A DNA stretch of 64,000 nt from Anniella stebbinsi (GCA_029215795.1 JARDYH010000004.1:30818001-30882000), one strand, 5' to 3'; positions 20,346 to 32,195 are shown, counted from the first letter of the stretch. Notes: generated by a model not told the origin, from the letters alone. A program made the numbers and translations.

Positions 20346-20829
20346 CTAGTGATAATTAAATTAGGAACTTTTGATAGTTAAGTTAGGTACTCATGACTGG
20401 CGTCAGCAGATGGCATCCATGGGCAGCTGCCAATGGCTCATTGCTGCTGATGCTGCTTCCTTGGTGTCCACTCCACCCCTTTTCTGGCCCTCGAATGCAT
20501 GTTGAGTCTCCACCACTGTAACTGGATACTATGCTTCTATGTTACACCAGGGCATTGTGAGCAATTCCGATGCAGGTTTCCCAGTATTATCAAAGGAATG
20601 CTGCCAGCATCACTGCTCTCTTTCTCTTGTAATCTTGCCCACCCATCCCCAGGTCTGGTGAAAATAAATAGGAGGAACTGCCCATCCATCAGCCTATAAC
20701 TGGCCCTTTTAGACAAAGATGTCACAATAATATAAAGCTGCCTGGCACCTCACAATGGCAACATTTTCAATCACTTCGCAGCTGCAACATTTCCAAAATG
20801 TAAATAGAACACCCATTGAATTGGGTAAA
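20346..20829. other. Unassigned spacer between two CR1 fragments
   Basis: No gene recognised; short overlapping frames on both strands. Confidence 0.4.
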
Positions 20830-21001
20830 AAGATGGCTTTAAAAAAAGATTGCTTTAAAAGGGGATTAAACAAAGTCATGGAGGATAAAGCTGTCAATAG
20901 CTACTAGTCTTGATGGCTGATACTACCTCAAGTGGGCTTCCCAGAGGCAGCTGGTTGGCTCTTGATCTGATCCAGGATGGTTCTTCTCATGCTCTTAATT
21001 G
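20830..21001 (+). mobile_element. CR1/L3-type LINE 3' end, internally deleted
   Basis: GCTTTAAAAGGGGATTAAAC followed by CATGGAGGATAAAGC encodes the end of the CR1 ORF (KRGL-K--MEDKAVNSY then stop). The 3' UTR keeps GGCTTCCCAGAGGCAGCTGG, TTGGCTCTTGATCTGATCC and the end GGTTCTTCTCATGCTCTT, but the central part is missing compared with full tails. Confidence 0.75.
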
Positions 21002-21634
21002 TTGCTTAACAATTTTGTATGCAGTTTTCTTCAGTTTTGAAAGGTGAGAGAAACAAACAAACTAGTGGATAAATCTAGTTGCCAGCCAGGGTTTTACATA
21101 GTTCCTGGTAGCAAATGTAAAATAAAGAAATAATAAAAAAATTCCCATTTTTCATAGTAGAGCCTATCCAGTTTTTCATTATAGAGTATGACAAGTTCTT
21201 GTGTTTTTTCCGATAAGTAATTTGTGCCCCTGTTTATTGCACTTTACAGCTATGGCAATTCATTTTATTGTTTGGTGCAAGTATTATAAATGTAATTTTC
21301 AATCTTAATCCAGACCATTTAGCTCCTGGTCTTGTGTCATATTCAAATAAAATTAGCTTGATTTTCAGTGGAAAGCACGTATTTCATCGTTTGCTCTAAG
21401 AACAGCAGCATGGTAGGCCATGGCGTTCATATATAACTACAGATAAATGGATCAGTATAGTTTGGGTCCATGTCAGTTTCTCATTCATAAATCCGTTCCA
21501 TCCCTTTTCTGTATCAATCTGTGATTTTTTAAAAAAATTAAAAACAGATAAAAAAAATTAAAATCCAAATGAAAATTTGTACACATATGCATTATCTTAA
21601 AATGCAAATTTTATACTTATTTTATAAGATTTTA
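21002..21634. other. Unassigned AT-rich sequence
   Basis: No gene or named repeat recognised. Confidence 0.45.
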
Positions 21635-21800
21635 TATTATTATTATTATTAATAATAATAATAATAATAAATACTATTACTACTACTAATAGCATTTCTA
21701 TACCACCCCATAGCTGAAGCTTTCTGGGTGGTTTACAAAGATTATATGCATTTTATCACAGACACAACATTTTAAACAAATTGTATTATAAAACAGACAT
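21635..21800 (-). mobile_element. L2-like LINE 3' tail with ATT/AAT microsatellite
   Basis: On the minus strand, AGAAAGCTTCAGCTATGGGG then TGGTATAGAAATGC, the standard squamate L2 tail end, runs into a trinucleotide tract (21635-21690, ATT then AAT then ACT units). Confidence 0.6.
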
Positions 21801-22226
21801 TTTAAAACATTTTATACACATTCAATATGTTTTTAAAGCCAGAAACTCACTGCAACATTTGGAAAAGAGCAAAATCAGAAAGGTAATTGGAAAGAGGTGC
21901 AAATCAGGTTGGTTCACTTCCAAAAGAAGACTGAACAAAATCTTCACACATCCACCTATATAGCGGCCCTTGATGACCGATTTTACAAAAATGGAGGTCA
22001 TCTTTAAGAATCAAGTACTTCAAAGAACATATAGAAATGAATGTCATATCATCTAAAGGCAAAACAGACTTCTATCTGTTCAGAAGCCAAAGACCAGGTC
22101 TGCTCCCAAATTCATTCTTGCAGGATCTTCTAGTACATGTCCCCCACTGGTGCCAGCTGTTCAACCAGAACTAGAGACAACATAAAATGAAGACTGTGTC
22201 AAGCCTGAGTCACATCCACAAACAAG
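21801..22226. other. Unassigned, no gene recognised
   Basis: Nothing recognised before the family F element. Confidence 0.45.
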
Positions 22227-23208
22227 TAGGGATGTGCATCAGATCGGGTCTGATCCACGATCTGGAGCCGATCCGACCGAAATCGGATAAAATTATCTGA
22301 TTCCGACCCCGGCTTCTGGATCGTCCGATCTGATCCAAACTGGTCCGAAAGGACCTGATCCGGTTGGGATAAGATCAGAGGATCAGACCTCCTCTCCCCC
22401 TCGTGCTCTTACCTGCTGGGACCGTCTGCTGCCACCCGTGGGCGGCAGCAGATGGCAGCGGACGGCCTGGTAGGTAAGCCCCCTCCTCTCCCTCTCCCTC
22501 CTTACCTGCCGGGGCAGTCCACTGCCGTCCGCTGCCCCCTTCTACTGAGAAACAGACTTCGTGGCCTGCCTCTCAGTAGCATGCCGGGTGATGACGTCAC
22601 CCGGCGTGCTACTGAGAGGCAGGCCACAAAGCCTGTTTCTCAGTAGAAGGCAGCAGTGGACAGCAGTGGACAGCCCCAGCAGGTAAGGAGCATGAGGGGG
22701 AGGAGGGGGAGGGCCCCATTTACCTGCCGGGGCGCCCGCTTCTGTCTGCTGCTCTGATCTACTGAGAAACAGGTTTCGCGGCCTAGTTCTCAGTAGAGCG
22801 CCGGGTGATGACATCATCACCGGGCGCACTACTGAGAGGCAGGCCGCGAAGCCTGTTTCTCAGTAGATCGGAGTAGCGGACGGCAGCGGATGGCCCCAGC
22901 AGGTAAGGAGCGCGAGTGGGGGCGGAGGGACAAGGAGGGGGGAGTTAGGCTCCCACTCACCCACCCACCGCCATGTTTTCCATATAGGCTTGCATTGGGG
23001 GAAATCTTTCTTTCCCCAATGCAAGCCTATGTGGAAAACACCAAAAATTGCGTTCAATCTGAAAATTGGACATCTGATTTTCAGATCGGGATTGGGTCCG
23101 ATCCAAACCGAGGGACCTCCGATTTTGTCCGAACTGATCCAGGACAACATCGGAGGTCCCAATCCGGGTCCCAATCCGATCTGGGGGGTGGGTCCATGCA
23201 CATCCCTA
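22227..23208. mobile_element. Large GC-rich hAT-type palindromic element, family F copy 1
   Basis: 982 bp, TAGGGATGTGCATC to GTCCATGCACATCCCTA, flanked by a perfect 8-bp duplication CAAACAAG (22219-22226, 23209-23216). Sub-terminal DNA is rich in GATC/CCGATCC words. Inside are three hairpins: 22542-22646 (core TGACGTCA, 22592-22599), 22759-22866 (core TGACATCA) and 22974-23041 (TTGCATTGGGGGAAA and mirror). Splice-donor-like CAGGTAAG motifs lie between the hairpins on both strands. The 142- and 113-codon frames are shadows of the palindromes. Non-autonomous. Confidence 0.9.
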
Positions 23209-25371
23209 CAAACAAGTGCATGTTATACTCTTCTGCATGTGAAGATTTTCTGCATTCTAGCAGCCTAGCATTGATTGCATCCTGCTTCTTTTATCATGTG
23301 AATTTCAAATGTAACTAGTAGGCATGTATGAGACTTGTCGTGTGACTCATTTAGTATAAATTTCTGCACAATAAGAACCTTGCCCATTAACCTCTTTTAA
23401 CTGCAGAGGCTATGATATGCCTCTGGAGCTTGCTCATCCATGGTGAGTGGAGATTGTGAACCCAGAGCTTCCTACTCTATTAAACTGATTGGGGCTCTAC
23501 ATTAACCTCTAGAGCAGGCTTTTGCAAGTGCCAGGCATGTGGAATCCCTGCTCCATCACCTCCAAACTGTATGGCAATGATGCTAATCTCTTTCCTGGTA
23601 ACTGCAAACTATTCTGTAATTGTGGTACAAAGAGCTCCAGACAACAGTGCGAGTTGGTACCTCTTCTAAAAGGTACAGTTGTTTCTGTACCTTCTAAATT
23701 TGTATCTACACATATGGATTAGGATATGCCAATTTTATGCAAATCACTGCTCTCGGTGATTCATAGGTGGCCATCATAGGGGACATAATACTTTTATTGT
23801 GTCACACAGGAATCTGGCTGGCTGCTATCGTTAAAAAAAGTGCAGGACAAGAAGTGACCTTCTTGTACTGATTCAACAATGCATGTTTTGCAGTCTTGGA
23901 AAGCAAATTCAAAAGGGCTACATCAGTTGATGAATAGTTGTAGGCAGGGATTTCTGCCACTGGGAAATCCATTGCTTTTCAGGCTTGTCAGATTTATTCA
24001 GTGTTCCTGACTCAGCTTGCATTTACGAGCCAAGCGTCACATTTTCCAGGAAATCTGGAAACTTTTGCGGATTTTAATTTGTGTGTGCAGATAGACATTT
24101 GTGCAAAATGCAGATGACATTTGTGCAAATTATGTCCAAAAATTCTGCAAGTTACCCAAATTACACTTGCAATTTGTGTAAATGTCTATCTATGCTTATT
24201 TGTTGTTGTTGTTTTTAAAAAAGATGGAAAATCCACTAGCTGGCCTAATTTTTTTGTGGGCCAAGTCAGGCCAGCTGGCAGAAGTTGGAACAGAGTCTGG
24301 GGGCCCGAGCTGATGAAAGCTCACCAAGCTCCACCCCACAAATGAATTCCTCTGACATCTCTAGTTGAAGTGTATGTTTATATATGCAAACATTTGTATT
24401 TGTAGTCCCTTCTTGCTGCTTTCTGAATGAGCCGGTTGGCTCAAAAGAGCAGGCAGGCAGGCCTCCGAGAAACCCCAGGAAACAAATGAGCTCCAGTAGT
24501 GACATTGCTTGACTTTCTTTTTCCTTTGCTCCATAGCGGGAAGGGCTTGGCCTGCCCGAGGATATGGCTCTAGGTGTTCCAGCTTCCCTAAGGCCAGATC
24601 ATTACAATGAATGATTGATGAATTCACAATTCACTCTTCATCTTGCACATAAACCAATCTGGCAGTCAAGTTCTTCGAGCACTGTGTGAACTAGAATCTA
24701 GAGACTTCCCACACCATTAGCCCTAGACCACAAAACACCTCTCACGTCCTCTGAAGAGGTTACATGTTGAGCCGCAGCTGTCATAGACTTAATGGCTGTA
24801 CCATTCAGGAGCAAAAGCAGAAGATCTCAATAGAATCAGGGGGTCCGATAAAGTGGGGAGGGGAGATTTCTGTGATTCAGCACACTCTCTCTGAGTCTTT
24901 ATATTAGAACATCATGCACTGTCACTTGCTACAAGCAAAAAGGTTTAAACATATTACAGGGAGGACCTGTGATAGAAAGTTGAAGTGTGCTCCTGTTCCC
25001 TGTTCCAGCCAGCCAGCCATGCTATCTCTTCAGGATACATCCCCCTACTTGGTTTTCCATCCTCCTGCCAACAGGCAATTTTCCAACAGGCAAGTAGCAT
25101 TCCATGGAATTGAACACGTTCAGGCCTCATTACCATGCTTTTGGGATCATTCCCTTACAGTTTTTCCCCTCTCTAAAGATTTTAAAAAAATATTTCTACA
25201 AACTTTTGGTTTCCCCCAAGCCTTCTGACATCTCCTTCTTGAGAGAAGGTGGGGCCAGTCTGGCTATTTAAGAATCTACATTCACCTCTGAATTTGGGAA
25301 ATAGATGGAATTCTGTTAATGAGCAAAGGGTGAGTTGAATCAAAATTGCAAATGTTTATCACAGGGGAGGG
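23209..25371. other. Mostly unassigned; one small fold-back
   Basis: At about 24085-24200, CAGATAGACATTTGTGCAAA is mirrored by ATTTGTGTAAATGTCTATCT, an inverted repeat with arms of about 25 bp. No gene recognised; a 104-codon plus frame (24914-25228) has no domain. Confidence 0.45.
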
Positions 25372-25498
25372 CAACTTGTTAACTTCCAGATGTTTTTGGC
25401 TTGCAACTCCCATCATCCCTGACCATTGGCTATGCTAGCTAGTGCTGATGGGACTTGTAGGCCAAAATAACTGGAGGGCCACAAGTTGCCCATCTCTG
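25372..25498. mobile_element. Short hAT-type MITE (CTCCAGATGTTTTG family)
   Basis: CAGGGGAGGGCAACTTG to CAAGTTGCCCATCTCTG, with TTGCAACTCCCATCATCCC and TGATGGGACTTGTAGG as inner arms. Flanks GTTTATCA and GTTTATTG match at 6 of 8, a decayed hAT duplication. Confidence 0.75.
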
Positions 25499-26933
25499 GT
25501 TTATTGAGATAAGCTCAGGGGGAGTTTCAGCATTATGAAACTCCAAGGCATTCATATTTCATGGTATCATTTTATACTACATCATCACAAGTGCATCCAC
25601 TTTCTCGGGGCCAAATTTTCAGACATCCAGTTTTGCATGGGCTGATGCATCAAACCAAGAAAATATGAGGGCTAGGCTTTATAATCATTACCGTTTATCC
25701 TAAAATGCAGCCAATAGTCACAGTCCCTGAAGATCTGACCAAAGAAGGATTTTTTTTGGATATACTCACATGATAGATTTCCAGGGTACCAATTAATATT
25801 GGAGTGCAAGCTAAACATGGGAATGACATGGGATGAACCTCTTAAGGCTCAATCTCTCCCCTCCCAGTTTGAAAATTAGGGTCAAACCAGGTATACAAGA
25901 GGATTTATCACTTCAAAGATATAGCCTAATATGATGGATGGCTGAATCTCTCACACATGATCTTGTTGAGATTCTCATTTTTCCACCACCAAGCTCATTC
26001 TCTCTTTTATTTGCACAGAAATTCTTATGTGTTTTTGTGTGGATTCCTAATCCTTGTTAAAGAATTGTTGGGCAATACAGTAACGTATCAGCTTGCCATA
26101 TTCAATACTTTTGCAGCTTGTTTGTGCCAATACTCCAAATCCCATCAGTATACATAAATGGAAATGTTGCAAAGAAGAAAAGGGAAAGGGAGAGGAATGC
26201 TGGAAAAAGTGGTACAACAACTTCATTATACTAAAGGATTGGACATTTTTGTCTGCTATAATTCTCTCCCCTAACTGTGGGAATGTTGGATTGTATCAGT
26301 AGAATTCACGAGAACAGAGAATCTTCAATAAGTAGTTTCATTTTGTATGAAAAGCAAGTCGTCTCCATTCTCTCAATAAATAAGTAAAGAGATTAAAAAA
26401 AAAAGCAAAGGAGGAGGAAAAAAAGAATTTTCAAAATGTTGTTCACATAGAGAGTTAGCAAAATCCAGGGTGTGCAGGGCACGACAGATAAGTACACCCT
26501 ACTGAGATTTAATGCCGGATCACAAATTAGTCCAAGCGAGGAAGGCATTGTTTAAGAGAGTAGCTCCCACTCCAGCTTGCTAATTAATCAAGCACAAAAG
26601 GCTCATCAAGGAACAGACCAACTACAAGAGGCAGATTAAGACAAGGTTGTTTTGAAGGTTAAAGATGCACAGGTTTTAAAAATTAAATAATGAACGGTAA
26701 AAAAAAAGTTTCCACCTTCCACCTGCATTTGTATGTAACATTGAAAGTTTGAATGACACTAGCAGAAGTTGAGAGTTACATGAGGGTTGTCTGATATTTT
26801 GTCCTTCATTTATCCTGGCATGGAAAGATAAAAGCTCACTGATTATTCTTAAAGGTGGAGCATCCATTGTAAGCTTCATTGACAGATCTGCCACACACCC
26901 TTATGAGAACAAAGGGCTCTTTCCAATGAAGGT

Positions 26934-26936
<3 letters not shown>
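25499..26936. other. Unassigned, no gene recognised
   Basis: No repeat or coding signal identified. Confidence 0.45.

Positions 26937-26982
<46 letters not shown>
26937..26982 (+). repeat. (GA)n microsatellite
   Basis: About 22 uninterrupted GA units. Confidence 0.95.
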
Positions 26983-26985
<3 letters not shown>

Positions 26986-27069
26986 CTTTCGGGGCACTAA
27001 ACGTTACCAAGAGCATGCTTATTTTGAGCCAGGGCTCTGTCCTGAAATCTATTTTAATGAGAGTATTGA

Positions 27070-27250
27070 GCTGAAAGCCTTATTTTCCCCCCTCTACCCT
27101 CTGCATTCCCTTTTCCTTGTGAGCTGTTTCTTTTTAGATTGTAAGCCTGTGATCTGGGACTGCCTGGTTATATGTAAGCTACTCTGGAAGCCCTTTTGGC
27201 TGAGTTGTGGGAATAATAATAATATTGTAAATAAAGAAATAATAAGGACA
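27070..27250 (+). mobile_element. Possible LINE 3' tail
   Basis: GTAAGCCTGTGATCTGGGAC and GTAAGCTACTCTGGAAGCCC followed by AATAATAATATTG and AATAAAG resembles squamate L2 tails (coding-end absent). Confidence 0.35.
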
Positions 27251-27399
27251 TTATTCTGTGGCCTCTAGACAGCATTTGGGGCCATTGGATAGTTCGGATT
27301 ATCAGAACTGGGGTCAGAAACAGCACTCCATCCTTGGAGTTGGGAATTGGTGCTCTGATGCCCTCCCTCTCCCCTTCGCAGCTAGTGTGCAAAGAGGTT

Positions 27400-27565
27400 G
27401 TGATACTGGGGAGGGGAAAAAGGGGGTCATTCCAGTAAGTGGGGAATGGAAGGGAGGAGTCTGGAGAGGCCAGGATATGAGCTATCCTGAGGCTGCTCCA
27501 ACCTTCTCCTTCCCACTTGCAAATGCTAGATGAGCAAAAAAGCCCATCTAGCGAAAATGCATGGT
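27400..27565. repeat. Unclassified interspersed repeat, family L copy 2
   Basis: GTCATTCCAGTAAGTGGGGA, GGAGAGGCCAGGATATGAGC and TATCCTGAGGCTGCTCCA match 8040-8245 in the same order. A 211-codon minus frame (27168-27803) crosses this repeat, has no recognisable domain and is probably chance. Confidence 0.5.
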
Positions 27566-28784
27566 GAGAAGCCAGAGAGGCAAAGATCAAATATGCCGCT
27601 CCTCTGGCCCTGCATAGGATAACCATAAGCCTCTGAGTTTGAAGGCTTACAATCATTGCAATAGAATTGTGCCCTAAATAAATAATAATAGTGGAGTATC
27701 TCTGAGGTTTTAAAGAGTACATTTCACTACCAATGAATAATGACAACCACCTCCTCCACCATTTGGGATGATGCAGAAGGATTTCCAGGTTCAAAGGCTG
27801 CAACCCTTAGGCAGCCTGAAAATGTGGGAACACTTCATTTTAAATTTAAGAGCTAAGCCAGATGCTCATTATGGATAAATACCTGTAAATCCTCAACCCG
27901 GTGCTTCTGAATTCCAGATTAATGAGTCCAGGATAAGGGATTAAAATTAAGTAGACAGAAGGGAAGGTGACAGTGCCTGCCCAATATATTTTGCTGCCAG
28001 GAGTAGAACTCAAATCCAGTCCAACCCTCCCAGGTAGGAAGAATAAGCCATGTTGCACCACCCATATACTAAATTAAATCTGGGATTACGGCACATACAG
28101 TTTGCAAGCGCTCTCAGTTTATTTGCATACATTTTCCCATTTATGCTATCAACACACATGTGCACATTGATCAGACATTGCTCCCCCCCACCCCCATCAT
28201 GATGTGATCACACAAACATTATTTTAAAATTAGTTTTTTGCATGGTGGATTGTTGTTTACTGCAAAAAAAAAAATCCTCCCAAGTAGTGGTAATACACTA
28301 TAAGAAGAAGAAGGAGAAGAAAGGTAGTGTTGAATCTATGCACACAATTGGGTATTGATATAAGAATGCATTAAAAAGAATTTTCACACAGTCTGGGGAT
28401 GGGGGGCAGCCACCCCAACTCACTACCCCAGTTTGCATTGGGGCAATTGTTTCAGAGAGGTGATGAATGGAGTGGAGGGGGTGAACTGGTTCATCCAGCT
28501 TGAGTTGGGGGTTTCTCAGTGTGGCGGTAGGTGCTTTGGCTTCTTTAAAAAAAAACACCCGACAATAACCCTTCCCCCCCTTTTTTAAAGGATTGTGAGG
28601 GTAGCAGTGGTACTCTTTCCTTGGATAGTTGATATTCAGAGATATTTGATTTAAATATTTGACTTTGATATTGTGTCAATATTTTATTATTTTATTGATG
28701 TATGAATTTCTGAGTTGCCCTTTGTCCCAGATGGGGCTCCCAGGTTGACATACAGTTCATATTTGATGTTTTATATAATATGAC
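27566..28784. other. Unassigned, no gene recognised
   Basis: No named repeat seen. Confidence 0.45.
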
Positions 28785-28965
28785 ATAGAGCACCTGCTTT
28801 GCATGCAGAAGGTCCCAGGTTTGATCCCCGGCATCTCCAGGTAGGCCTGGAAAAACTCCTACTTGAAAACCTGGAGAGCCATTGCTACCAGTCATTGTCA
28901 GCAGTACTGGGCTAGATGGACCAATGGTCTGATTTGGCATAAGACAGCTTCCTATCTTCTTATAT
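28785..28965 (+). mobile_element. tRNA-derived SINE with CR1-like 3' end
   Basis: Begins in the tRNA part (GAGCACCTGCTTTGCATGCA), B box GGTTTGATCCC at 28818-28828, then GGCATCTCCAGGTAGG, and a tail GGGCTAGATGGACCAATGGT, CTGATTTGGCATAAG, CAGCTTCCTAT. The tail matches CR1 3' ends, the usual way such SINEs borrow LINE machinery. The A-box end is truncated. Confidence 0.8.
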
Positions 28966-29322
28966 TTGACTGTTAACATTTGACTGTACTTGATAGCTCT
29001 GGCATTTAGCACTTAATCGATTAACATGCCATGTGATTCAGCATTTGATATTTGACGTCATTGTCTTTTTCACCTCACCTAGAAGGGATGCAAGGAAGTG
29101 CTCACCATAGCACTGAGGCACAAGCTGCCTGTGCAAATACAGTTTTAGTAAACCACTTGCTCTTCAACCAACAGGCCCTCTATATCGCAATCTGGCTCCC
29201 TTCCCCAAGGAAAGCTGCCTTGCCTTGGCCTCAACCCTTTCTCACCAATCACCAATTGTTTGGAAGTTCCCTGGCTTTGGGGCACTTTCCCCCTATTCTC
29301 AAGGGTTGAAATCTCTTTCTTA
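28966..29322. other. Unassigned, no gene recognised
   Basis: Nothing recognised. Confidence 0.4.
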
Positions 29323-29624
29323 GGGCTTTATCACACCTACTATTTTCCCCCCAGGTTGCTTCTGCGGCTTCCCCCTCCGTTTCGTATTCGAGTCTAGCGT
29401 TTTGAATCACATGTGGTCAGGATTGCTGTGATACCTCAGCTTGGCCTATTCCTTTGCCTGTTTTGGACTTTACCAGTTGAGGGATAAATCAAAACAGAAA
29501 TTAAAACCTGCGACCTCAGGGCGAGAGAGCAGCAGGAGGGGAAGGACATCATGTGAACCCAGTGCTGAAGAAGTAGAGCAAAGCTGAGGTGGGTGTGCTT
29601 AAAACCACCCCTGTGATAACGACC
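29323..29624. mobile_element. PIF/Harbinger-type MITE (GGGCTTTATCACA ends)
   Basis: 302 bp from GGGCTTTATCACACC to CCCTGTGATAACGACC, flanked by TTA on both sides (29320-29322, 29625-29627), the classic PIF/Harbinger duplication. The interior is not coding. Confidence 0.65.
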
Positions 29625-29734
29625 TTAGTACTTCGCTAGTAGTAGTGCGGGGTCGAAAATTTAAACCTTCCATTGTGAGCATTTCGTGGGGGTTGGGGGG
29701 AAAACAAAAACTCAGGTGGAAGACACAAGAATTT

Positions 29735-30066
29735 TGGAGAATTTTCTTCTTGGGGAATGGGACAGGGTTTCCACATACCTTTTAAAATGTAGCCAGTTGT
29801 CGAAAGGTCTTTTTTTCTTTTTCTTTTTTCAAAACACCCCCGATATTTTGTGGAGCCCAGGAGTTCTTCCTGAGTGCTTATTGGAGAGTGTCAGGTCACA
29901 TGGTCTCCTAAGAACTGTTGGGCTCATCCAAATGCTGGAGGAAGGAGGTGGTTTTTGTTTTGAAAAACTAAAAAAAAAAATAGGAAGAAGCCACCTCAAC
30001 AACCAGCTACATTTAAAAAGGATATGTAGAAACCCTGGCCCTCTCTCACAGGAGAAAATTCTTTGA
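29735..30066. mobile_element. Fold-back repeat of unknown family
   Basis: AGAATTTTCTTC, ACAGGGTTTCCACATACC and TTTTAAAATGTAGCCAG on the left are mirrored by CTACATTTAAAAAGG, ATATGTAGAAACCCTG and GAAAATTCTTTG on the right. Arms about 60-70 bp. A 126-codon plus frame spans it (29686-30066) but is repeat-derived. Boundaries uncertain. Confidence 0.5.
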
Positions 30067-30123
30067 ATCCTCCCCTCCCTGCATAAGAGACAGAAAAAAC
30101 AATGTCTCTTTCGCAGGGAGAGA

Positions 30124-30350
30124 TAGGCTGATCATATGAAAAGGAAGACAGGACTCCTGTAACTTTAACAGTTGTAGAGAAAAGGGAATTTCAGCCAGTG
30201 TCATTTGAATGCAATTAGTACCTGGTGAAATTCCCTCTTCATCACAACAGTTAAAGTTGCAGGCACTATACTCGAGTGACTGAAATTCCCTTTTCTCTAC
30301 AGCTTTTACAGTTACATGGGCTCTGTCCTCCTTTTCATATGGTCAGCCTA
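30124..30350. mobile_element. hAT-type MITE, family A copy 5 (internally deleted)
   Basis: TAGGCTGATCATATG to CATATGGTCAGCCTA, flanks GGGAGAGA and GGGAGAAA (7 of 8 match). At about 30279 the loop GAGTGAC joins directly to TGAAATTCCC, so most of the inner right arm is lost and only 227 bp remain. Confidence 0.85.
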
Positions 30351-30602
30351 GGGAGAAAGTTCTCAAAAATAGGGGGCAGGATTCAGCCCAGCACTATTAA
30401 TTAGTGGCAATCAGTGCTTCAAGCTAACATATTCTGGTGTTTGGGGGGTATTTTGCCCCTGTCCCTTTTGCCTTTGGCTCCACCTTCCACTGGAATGCTG
30501 CCCTCAAGTGCTTTTCCTAAATGGAATTTGGCCCCTAGAATGGAAGAGGTTGTGCATCCCTGATATAAAACAATGCATATTTAAACAGAGGCTGAAACAT
30601 AG

Positions 30603-30829
30603 TGGCTGAATTTGGACGACACAATAAGCAACTGGTGGGGGGGAAACAATCGTCAGTTGTATTGACTATCGTGTCGTCCAAACGCTGCCATAGTCAACTC
30701 AGCGCTGATCCTAATCCACACCATGGTTGATTATTTATTACCATGTTGTGTGGGGAGTACCCTCTAGATGAACAACTGTAAAGTTGATTATTAACCCACC
30801 ATTGACTATCGCGTTGTCCGAATTCAGCC
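30603..30829. mobile_element. Family E MITE, copy 2
   Basis: TGGCTGAATTTGGACGACAC to GTTGTCCGAATTCAGCC. The interior (GATCCTAATCCACACCATGG, GGGGAGTACCCTCTAGATGA) matches the element at 51097 in the opposite orientation. Inner palindrome TCGTGTCGTCCAAACG. The flanking triplets do not match. Confidence 0.75.
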
Positions 30830-31409
30830 GTTGTGTTGCTTCAGCCTCTGCTTGCAGAGAGTCATATAAGCATTTATAATACTCCTTGTCCAGTATCTGA
30901 GACCTTCTCTTTGTGGAATATAGCAAGCATTATTGGCAGGAGGAAGGAAAGGAAGTGATTCTCAGACTTGGAACAGACAGAAAGAGGAGGCCAATGAGCA
31001 TGAAAGCAAATTACAAAACGTCTGAGGAAAGGTCTGGTAGCAAAGATGAGCATGGCATAATATGTGGGGAAAGTTATGTATAATAGAGAGGTAACCCCGG
31101 GAAAATAGAGCAGTAAGCGAAAGAGTTCAAAGGTATATCTATAGTACTGAGATGATAAAGACTCCAGACACACTTGGTTTGAAGTGTAGTGTATTTGTAG
31201 AGTTGAACTTTGAACTTCCTTGAAAGAGTTTGCTTCCCTACCTGTCATGTCAGTCCTAACTCAGCTTGACTCTATTAGATGGGTTTTGTAATACAGGAGA
31301 GACAGACAAGCCTCTACGGATATTTTTGGATGTCACATATTGGTACCAAGGTGCAAGGCAAGTGAGCCTCCAAGGTGAACACAAAAGGAGAAAATAGTCT
31401 CAGGATGCA
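30830..31409. other. Unassigned, no gene recognised
   Basis: A 124-codon minus frame (30874-31248) shows no domain. Confidence 0.45.
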
Positions 31410-31530
31410 GAAAACAGTTTTATTGATGAAAAATTGGACTCATTTCGGACCCTTTCTTTATTATCAGTCCTTCTTCAAAGGATTGTAATAATGTCTGCAG
31501 AGATTTTACAACAGATTGTGTTGTGCTGTA
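31410..31530 (-). repeat. Possible retroelement end with GAAGAAGGACTGATAATAAAG motif
   Basis: On the minus strand, TTGAAGAAGGACTGATAATA, AAGAAAGGGTCCGAAATGAG, then CAATAAAACTGTTTTCTGC. The GAAGAAGG...CTGA...CCGAAA order resembles the ends of Penelope-like elements that carry hammerhead motifs, but CTGATGA is not intact. Tentative. Confidence 0.25.
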
Positions 31531-31758
31531 AATGCTGGCAACCCTCTACCTTTGTGTACATATTGGTAGCATCCAACATGTGGCAGACATGATGTGGTGT
31601 CACTTTTTTTTACCACTGTTTCTCTGTACCTTACTTAAATTTAAAGTATTGGTATAGCCAAGCTGCCCTGTGAAGAGAAGATAATCTCCCTAGACCTCAG
31701 AGCTAGTTGGCACTGATGGACAATTAATTTTCCAAGCAATTTACACCTGCTGCTAAGG

Positions 31759-32195
31759 TAGGGTGACCAAGTGTCAGGATTTTCCCGGATTTGTCCTGGT
31801 TTTTGTTCTATCCTGGGTGTCAGGGGGGATTTTCTGTCATTTTCTATAATGTCCTGGAATGATGAATTTTCCCCTTTAAGGCTGCCATTAGTGTGGCAGG
31901 GGGGAATGGTGCGCTTTCTGGAGGCCCTATTGGAGCAATGGGGGGCAGGAATAACACGCTTCCCCCTCCTCCTCTCTAATCGGGGCCCTTAAGGCCCTGA
32001 TTGGAGCGGAGGAGGGGAGAGCAAGCTTTCTGGAGCCTCTGGAAAGCATGTCATTCACAACCGCCATGCTAGTGGCAGCTGCCAATAGTGTGTGTGGGGG
32101 AAATGATGCCCTTTCCAGAGGCCCTGGAAAGCACACTTTCCCACCTCCCTCCACTGGGTGTCCTCTTTTTTGGCTTTCCAAATTTGGTCACCCTA
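31759..32195. mobile_element. hAT-type MITE, family G
   Basis: TAGGGTGACCAAGTGTCAGG to CCAAATTTGGTCACCCTA. GCTAAGG is repeated on both sides (31752-31758 and 32196-32202), consistent with a 7-8 bp duplication whose edge is blurred by the terminal TA. The interior has inverted words (TTTCTGGAGGCCCTATTGG / CCAGAGGCCCTGG) but no gene. Confidence 0.7.

Noticed and set aside
27168..27803. 211-codon minus-strand frame
   Set aside because: Crosses an interspersed repeat and an AAT-rich tail (Tyr run), no domain, no splice or start context.
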